From: Undaria pinnatifida
Lineage: Eukaryota; Sar; Phaeophyceae; Laminariales; Alariaceae
Direction of reading: 5' to 3'
Assembly (NCBI GenBank): GCA_012845835.1
Contig: JABAKD010000016.1
Location: 6,417,919-6,481,918, forward strand
Length of the DNA stretch: 64,000 nt
Part shown: piece by piece, positions 35,701 through 44,700 of the stretch
How positions within the stretch are numbered: position 1 is the stretch's first letter
Layout of the letters: every line of letters starts with the position of its first letter
Program-made: the position numbers and the translations under genes
Notes under the pieces: model-generated
Told to the model about the DNA's origin: nothing
Seen by the model: the letters and a program-made list of their open reading frames with translations, nothing else
Database searches by the model: none

Positions 35701-38700
35701 CTGTACGCGCAGACTATGATTGTGTGTGGTGGCTTTTTTTACTTTTCCAAGTATTTAATCGAACAATTACAATTCGAAGTGCCGCCCTGCCCTACCCGAA
35801 GCATGGGTGCCGGTGTATGCCGGCACCCATGCGGAGCCCTTGTAAAGCAGTATCATACTTCTAAGTACATACAGTGAAAAAAAAAATGGCTTTTCCGACG
35901 ATTTCGGGTCGAGGAGCCCCGTCATTTCAGAAAATGGTTCGGCCAAACAGTGCTGCTTTTATCATCGTATCACAGCATCGTAGGTTGATGCCTCTGGCCT
36001 GGGTGTAAAACGAAAGCTACCATGAAACATAAAACACGTGTGGGATCCCAACGGTATTGGGGAGTGCAGGAATCAATTAACTATCAATTCACTATTAGTT
36101 GACTATCAGTGTTAGTATTAGTATTAGTATTAGCATTGGCGTTAGTGTTAGTTTGTACTACTATTACTATTAGTTGAGGAGCCCCGTGAGTTAGGCATAA
36201 TTTGGGATACTTTGGCCAAAACGTGCCACCCGTAGCAGTAGCAATGACTAATTACTAATAATGGCGTTGCATGGCCAAATCCCCCAGCCGCATCTGCCAT
36301 GTATAGCTCTGCCTCGTAGTTTGTGACCACAGACCACAGAGCTTAGCTCTCTGTGTTGATAGATGAGCATGTCGATGGATGGAAATAACATGTTAACGTC
36401 AAGAACACACGCATAACACCACAGTACCGGCCGGCCATCATAAAATAAACTGACATGCTATCATATTGGTTCTAGGCCAAACTTCTCTTTTGAGAACGAG
36501 TGTGTCCTACACTAACTTCAGTATAATGTCAATACCTCTCCAAAATCTTACTTCGCCGTAATTTTAGGCTGAGTTGGTTGTGGAACTCTTTTTTTGTGGG
36601 AAAGCCGCTAGCGAAACGCCGCTGCATGCGTCCATCGAAAGTCCATCCCGAAGGCCAGGCGCACCTCTACCAAGCTTCGGCTCATCGTGTCGGCCCTGGT
36701 TCTGGCTTGCTCAATCTCTGCCCGCAAGAGCTCTTCCCGTGCGGCGGCCGCCGACTCGCCGGCCTCCTTATCTTTAGTTAATGTGCTCATGTGCTGCTCG
36801 AGCTCCGAGGACTCTTTCTTGGATAACGCCAAAGCTTCGGTCAGCTGCACATTTGCGCTTCGCAGACGTTCAACCTCTGCCGAGAGTCTGAATTCGTTTT
36901 GAGGACGGGGTGCAAACTGGTTACCGCACTTTCACACATAAGACAGATCAGCATGTACCAGGTACCATGTACTGTAACAGTAGATCGTATAGATCGTCTG
37001 GATCTCATATGGAGTGTAGTGCATGACCTGTGTAGCACAGATCCAACCCAGGAGACATGTGCTAGGTCATGCAGATCATACGTTGGGGTGCAAACGAATT
37101 ACCATACTGTATCACACGCAAGAAGGCTGCCGTTCGACGCCATTTGTTAGGGTATCGGAGGGTATTATTACTGAGAGTAGTCCTGTTGACAACGGGCAAG
37201 TGGTGAACCGATCGCAAACTACTGGTAAGGCTGATAAGGGTATAAGGGTGATAGCAACACACCCTGCGACGAACATCAGGGCCGTTTTTTTCCAAAGCCA
37301 GGAAGGTAAACACAACGAAAGCAGCGGCTTTGGGAAAGAAGCTATCGTTCACATACGATCGTAGACGCGTCGCCCGGCGTTTGCTTGCCCTCTCCCAGCT
37401 GTGGAGAGAATCAGCATCAGCACCAGCATCAGCATCACACATCGTCCGAGGGATGTGGTATGTTGTTGTCTTGCGTGTTATGTGCGGTACCCCGATTGCT
37501 ACCGAAGTTTTGTGCAGCGATGCTATTGCGCTCTGTGTTGGAACGGAGACTATGCGTACTATACTTTTATCGTCTGAGTCGATTTCGAGTGAGCATTCAG
37601 TCATCAAACTCCACGCTATTCGGTGCTGTAATTCCGTGTAAGCACGGGGTACTCAGAGCCTACAATTGCAACAAGCGTGCAATTATTGCCCATGGCGAAG
37701 GCCCACTTACCGCTGTAATAAATACGGAGTACATGAATACGGGTCCTATGATTACATTAAGCATTAATTCGCTCTAAAAACATTAGACTATACATCATTA
37801 CGGAGGGTTCAGGTCCTTTAACTATCAACAAGGGGTACTCAGATCTTACAACACTGCAATAAGCCTTCAATCGTATCACTGCCCACAGCGAACGCCTACC
37901 TGGCCTTTGCCAAGACGGCCTTATCGTGAAGATCTTTGATGGCAGAGGCGTTATCCTTTGCTTCCTCCTCCGATAGCCTTTCCATGCGAACCATGGCTTC
38001 ACGAAACTGTGCCTGTGGCGAGAACGATGGCCAACCAAAGTGTGCGAGTGTATGGAGGGGGGGGGGTACTCATTTGTTGCTATTTTGGCATGCGCAATTA
38101 ACATGCGTCAGCCGCAGCGACCTCCTATTACTGAACAATCTGGCGGTTGTCGAATATGTTCACAGCCGCGGTTGGACACATGTCTCGCCAACTACTGGCG
38201 CATACAAAAAACATCGTCTATGAAAGCACGGCGCTGCGGCGAAAAGTGCACACGTCACACAAATACGAATACGGGTATTGACGCAAACAGCCCCCCCTTC
38301 AACTAGGCGAAAGGCAACCAGATTGTGCAAATCCAAAGTTCCACACATTGGACAGATCACGATCAAGATCATTTAGATCATCCACGTGCTGTAGATCCTA
38401 TTATCTGTCGTTTCGAAATGTTGTGCAGGTTCTGTGTAGTACAGATCCAACCCACGAAACACGTGCTAGGACATTAACATAGTCCGGCTCTCACCCGGAA
38501 ACGTGATCTATAGGTCGCGCAGATTATATTACTGTACAATAAAGACCAAGGATCTATCTGCTCTGAATGACACTGGTCACCAATAGATCGTTAATAGATT
38601 ATTATGGATCTGACCTGTTGGAAGATGGTCATGCCCGTGCTCGTACCTCACTTTTTTTTCTGCTCTCGTCGGCAAGCTGGAGGCTTCTGTCTCGTTGGCT

Positions 38701-41700
38701 CACATCGTTTCGGAGGGACTGCCCCTGTGTGTGAATTAATGCGGTCGAAGAGAGTCAAGGATTAAAAAAAGCGGCAGGTACTCTGTTTGTTGTGCATGCA
38801 CTGCCAATCAGACGTCGGATTATACCGCACGAGAAGGGTTACTCATGAATAGTAACCCTCTTCGAACTTAAGAGGGGAAAACTGTCCAAAGTAAATGACG
38901 GCTACAGCTGAAGCTCATTTTAGTGGGTGATACCCCAAGGGATTACTGTCGAAAAAAAGAAGATAACAGCATCTATCAACCCAAGGTGTACTTTAGGGGG
39001 GTGATAACCTCAGTGTTTGGAGTTCCTTTCAAGGTGCAGCGTGACACGCGCCCAGCACGATAGTTAACGTCGCTCCTAATGAACGCAAAAAATCGCGATT
39101 CGTGATATCCCGTAAATAAGCTGAACTTGATGTAGAACGCACCGTCTCCCAAATACCAATCTGGGTCAAAATCTGGTTCATACGAGGTCTCCTGTACTGT
39201 ATACTAGGAGCTCCAATACTTCCCGAACCCTAGGGTCCGTACCATCGTACAGATGTCATCCAGTACAGCACACCTACTAAGAAACAGGCAATAGGAAAGA
39301 CAGGCTGAGATCCACGGGAACATTAGTAATTCGGGAGCCGTTTTACCGACGTTCGTGTAGAACGCACCCAGTATCAATTTTAAGAAATCCAGACTGAGCC
39401 AGCCTTCCTGTTTCTTATTAGCTGTCCCTTACTTTACCCTCCATAAACCTCAAAAAGTCTTTAAACAAATTTATTACTTGAAAAAACGATCCCACACTAA
39501 TTCGAAGTAGTTTGTCCCGAAAGAAGCGGTTGCAGTTCTGAAGTCGTGCCTGAAATTTGAGCCTCTGGTGACTTTCGGCGAGTTCACCGAGCTTCTGCTT
39601 GGCGTGCCCAAGCTCCGATGACAATTTAGCGTTTATGGACCTCTCCTCCCCAAGTTCACGTTCCAGCCTGTGCGTGCCGTTCCATGCCAGCGTGCAATTT
39701 TAAGGCAATCTGTTAACTGTTAACCTCCGTGTGCTTTATCTCGACAAGAATAGATCCGGCACGCCCACTCCGTAATACTTCGGAGTATACTATCATGACA
39801 GGTACGTATGATATCGGTATCAATAGGTGTTCGACCGAATGCACCGCTAGTGTCTGCCTACAGCGCTGGCGAGCAACGCATGGACCCTCGCGAGAGCGCT
39901 TACCCCATTTTATTCGTGAGCGGTCATATCAATACACAGTAGTAAAGTATAGCTCCTTGCACTCGGCCACTCCGCAACCAGTAGGTGATTCGTATGCCAT
40001 TGCGGTTTTGATCAATAGCCAACTCAAGTTAAATAACACGGCAAACCACGAGAAAAAGCGAGAGAAAAACAGATGGACTACATTTTCCCCAACGTCGGTG
40101 TTTTTCAAATTTATTTTTTCATCGGGTCCAAGCTGCTTCAAGATTCAAGCTTAAGTGGTGGGTTGAGGCACACTGCCGCCAAGCCAAGTATAGTAAGTAC
40201 AGGAAACCTGCCAAGAAACAGAAATTCCGACCCAACAAGCTGGGTTTCTTGTTTAGAAAAAGGTTCATTGTACACTATCTTCAGTATAACAGATCCCGAA
40301 TTTCTTGTTTTCCTATAAATCTCAGCCTGGTGTTCTTATTTCCCTGTTTCTTAGTATTGATAGGTGTCCTGTACTTCGTAAGTAAACAGTGACAAGGATT
40401 AGCTGAAAATGTTGACAATGGAGGCGTGTGCGGTGCGCGGTGGCTGGTGACAACATCCAGGTGGTGGTAACATCGGCAAAAATATCCCATGCTGTAGATA
40501 TGCTTCAGTATGCACTTACAAGCAGTACCAAGTACATGAGACAGGGTTCACAAAAATCGAGTGCGCAATTTATACGGCGTCAGCAACAGGGACCCCTTTT
40601 GAGACCGTTGCAAAGCCGGATTATGCGTTCGCCGCTGACCGAAAAGAAGGCACATAACTTGACCACAGTTACAAATATCCAGGGCTCGATAGGGTTCAGG
40701 AGGTTTTCAAAATCTCGCGGACAAGTCCGTTCGGTTCAGGAGCCATTCCAAACTCGACGGATCGAGTCCGGTTGAGCAGGGTTTCAAAATCTCGCGGGAC
40801 AAGTCCGTCGGTTCAGGAGCCGTTCCAGATTCGACGGATCGAGTCGGGTAGGGTAGGGAAGTTTTCAAATCTGCCGGGTCGGGCCGCGTCACTCTGACTC
40901 GAGCCGACCCGCGGCAATTGACCCGAGTCGTGAAAAGTCCTGAAAATAGTCTGCCGTGCGGGTTCCTAGCGATAGCTAAACTACCTCACCTACCTTACAG
41001 GTCTACTTACACTACCGCCCCTCCCACAAGAATCTTAACTTAAAAATCACGGCGAAACAATAAAGTCAACAGCTCTTATACTAGTGAAGGACACGCCCTT
41101 CTTCAAATAATGCCTCGCCGAAAACCACTACAGTGTTACATCTCGGGTTGGAATCTGAGAGCCGTACCGTAGTGTGTGTACCTGGGCAAACTGGTCCCCT
41201 TGAGGTCAGCCTCGAGCCCCCTTGCCCTTGCATCCACCAAGGCAGCCTGCAGCGAGCGTTTGGTTGCTTCTTGGTCATCGCGTTCCTCCAGGAGGACAGC
41301 CTGTCGGTGCTGACCGTCCGCAACCTCTGCTTTAAGTTGTCGACAAAGTGCTTGTGCATCCTCGAGGGCAATCTGCAGACAAACCAGGATTGAGAAGTTT
41401 TTTGCACAAAAAGGTTCGGGACACCAACGACACAAACGACCAGCGAGATATGATCCCACCCGGACCTGATCCCACGTATAACAGCAGTGGTGCAGCACAG
41501 ACAGATTCAACCCTCCGCAGGATCGATGGAGGTTTCTGCAGATGGGGGTCGAGGAATGCTTTTCGAGGGTGTTCAAATGCACACCCAGCTGAGGATATGC
41601 ACTACGACGCTTACAAACTAGGAGAAGCGTAGAAGCGTCGACCTTCCAACTTCCGAACGCTCGGTGTTGTTTATGTGGTGCCCTATCGCGCTCCATCTAA

Positions 41701-44700
41701 AGGGAATATTTACCCTCTGCACAGAGGAAACTCAGCTACACCTTGCAGACAACTGATCAGGATCGGCGGAGGTTTTAGCAGATTCGGATCGACGGAGGAT
41801 TTTTGAGGGCATTCACATGTGTACCAGCTCAACGCTGGTGTGTACGCGATCACATTCCGTAATAGGTTATCAACCTCGATTCTGTATCATAACTTACTCA
41901 GTCTACGCGTTACGGCATGTGCTTCAAGGTCATCTGACAGCCACATTACACCAACCATTGTCAGAGTTTGGCACCGAGGTCGTTATTCGGTTATACAACC
42001 GGAAATCGAGACGCGGTTATTGGTAACCCAGACCGAGCATTTCATGTTCAGTTATTCGGTCTTGGCATGAAGACCGAAACCGGTTTTAACCGGTTGGGTT
42101 ATTCGGCTGGACACCAAAAAATATTTTTCTTTCTCTAAGGCAAACATGAAATTTGGTCAGGAGAATTCAACGTGCCGTGCTCGGATGTGGGCAGTGTGAA
42201 ACTCACGACAACGCAGTGTGAAACTCACATTACATATCAGATACTCTTATAGGTGCGATTGCAATACGACTACAGGGACATTTAGGAGTCATCCCCGGGT
42301 TTCCGGCATTGCGTTGCGTATATTCCTTCAGCATGCGTTCTCTCTAGCATACCAGCTAGCTCCCACATACCAGCGGGACGACAGCGATGCCCTGCGGCAG
42401 CGTCTCTCGTGATGTATACCACGCTATTCTGTAGATGCCGTGAATGCCGTCGCGGCAGCCCCCACGGCCTTGAAGACCATCGCTGGAGGCCTCACAGATC
42501 TCGAGATCGACACCTTACCCACACCCTAACCCTAACCCGAAAGGTAAAGCGTGAAACCCAGGCATGGCGCCTAAGTGTCCCCTTAGTCGCGATTTAAATA
42601 TCGCCTACTTAGTCGTGATTGTTGTTCGCCGAGGTTGGTGTATACAAAATAAGGGTGGACAAGGGGTGGATGCTAATGTGGACGTCACCAGCCATTTCGT
42701 GCCACGCAGTATTGCGGTTGCTGTATCGAGGTTTGAAAACCCAAACAACTGCTAGGTGCCAAACGCGAGTAAACAAAAGGGTCGCCGTGTGGCGGACTGC
42801 AAACCGCAGACTGCCGCTCACACGATGCCGTAAAATAAAATAAAACGCGCAATTTTCCTCGGCTTACGCAGCGAATCGTTAATCTACTCACGCTCAGCGC
42901 CGGAATACGCGTGCGTGCTGCAGCAGTTGCTATTGAGTATGACCCTACTATTACTCGTGAGTTTTCTGAGGTTTATTCAATAAAAGTATCAGCCTATGCT
43001 GCAACGAAAGTGTGTCTTTGGCATGTTGGGACAAACATGCCAACTGGAAGTGCAACCCGACGAACAATCCCATGACAAAACCTGGATATTGTAAAAATCA
43101 AATGGCAATCGAACGATTTTGGGTAGTTCCTGATTTGAGGAGCCCCAGCCCCGTTAATAAACAAAATATTTCGACCCGAAAGTGTTACACCCCCATCGTA
43201 TCCCAAGTCGCAAGAACGTACTACTCTTCACACTCTATGCACACCAGGTAGCTCACGTGTCCGCACGCACTGGCAGGTGCTACGGTTGTAGTGTGGTAGC
43301 ACTTTCTGGGCAACACACTTGTGACTTATCAATAGCGACGCCCCTCAACGGCAAAGGAACTGCCAAAATCGTTGCGATGGTATTTGTTGTTATATGTTTT
43401 GCAATGGTCTTCATTCTATACCTACGCCATGGGATTGTGCATCGGGTTGGACTTTCACTGTTGTCAAAGCGAGGTATAGAGCTCTTTAAGCGCGGAGCCA
43501 CAGAAAAATGAGGCGCACCCATACCGTGGCATGGCGGGTCCGCTGCGTTTGTCGCACCTGGTACCCTCGACGTAGCTCCTGAATCTCGGCGTTAACCTCA
43601 GTGACTTTGATCCGAGACCGCTCGTTATTGGTGGACTCGCCCTGCAACAACGTCAGCGAGCTGGACAGCTCCTTCATACGCTTGCTGCTTCGACTCGCTT
43701 CTGCCTCGGCGTCAGCAAGCTTCATGGCCAAGCCGTGGAAGGAGTTATCTCTCTCCGATACCAGATGCCGCGTTATCAGCGATATGGCATGTTGCGACGC
43801 GAACTCTTTAGTGTTGCTGCTGGCGTTGAGTTGCCGGAATAGCTCATCTTCCTCGGTATTTGCAACTGCCGCGCATACTGTTGTTGCCAAACTGGCAAGT
43901 CTTGATTCGTAGGTAACTCGGAGCGATTTGTATCTGTGGGCGGATGCAATACAGGTTAGGACACCAATAATTAAGAAACAAGGAAATAAGCAAGGCAGGC
44001 TGATATTTACAATAATATATAATATAAGAAATTCGGGAGCCGTTATAATGAACTTAGTGTGGGTTGCACCCGCTCCCAAATAAGAAACCCAGCCTGGGTC
44101 GTTATTTCTGTTTCTTATCAGGTGACCTGTAGTACTTACTGTACGAGCCATAAAGAGCGAAGTTCTTATGCACACGAGACTCTCGTGCAACCGTAACCCG
44201 AGAAGGTATCCACTATTAACAGCACCTACCTATACCTACAGCAGTACAGTACAGGACACCTACTAATAATTACGAAGCAGGGAAATAAGAAAGAAGAGCA
44301 GGCTGACATTTACAGGAAGCAGGAAAGTAAGAAATTCGGGAGCAGTCATACTGAAGTTAGTATAAAACGCACCTCTCCCGAACAAGAAACCCAGCCTGGG
44401 TCAGTATTTCCGCGTCTAGACTTTCACTTCGATAGGTTTCCTCGGGTCAGTATTTTCGTGTCTCACTTCGATAGGTGTCCTGCTGCCTTACATGGGTTCC
44501 CAAAGGGTAAACACAATTATTAATAACTGTTGTGCTCTGCTCGACTCGAATAGCTCCCATTGGCGACTCTCTGACAGACGTTCGCCTTCGCTCTCTTCGC
44601 GTATACTGGTTGTATACGATCCACTATGACGGGCGTTGGGTACGCCGAGTAGGAGTGCCCTCTGCTCTAAGCAGTAGTAGTTGACCTGCGACACAAAATG

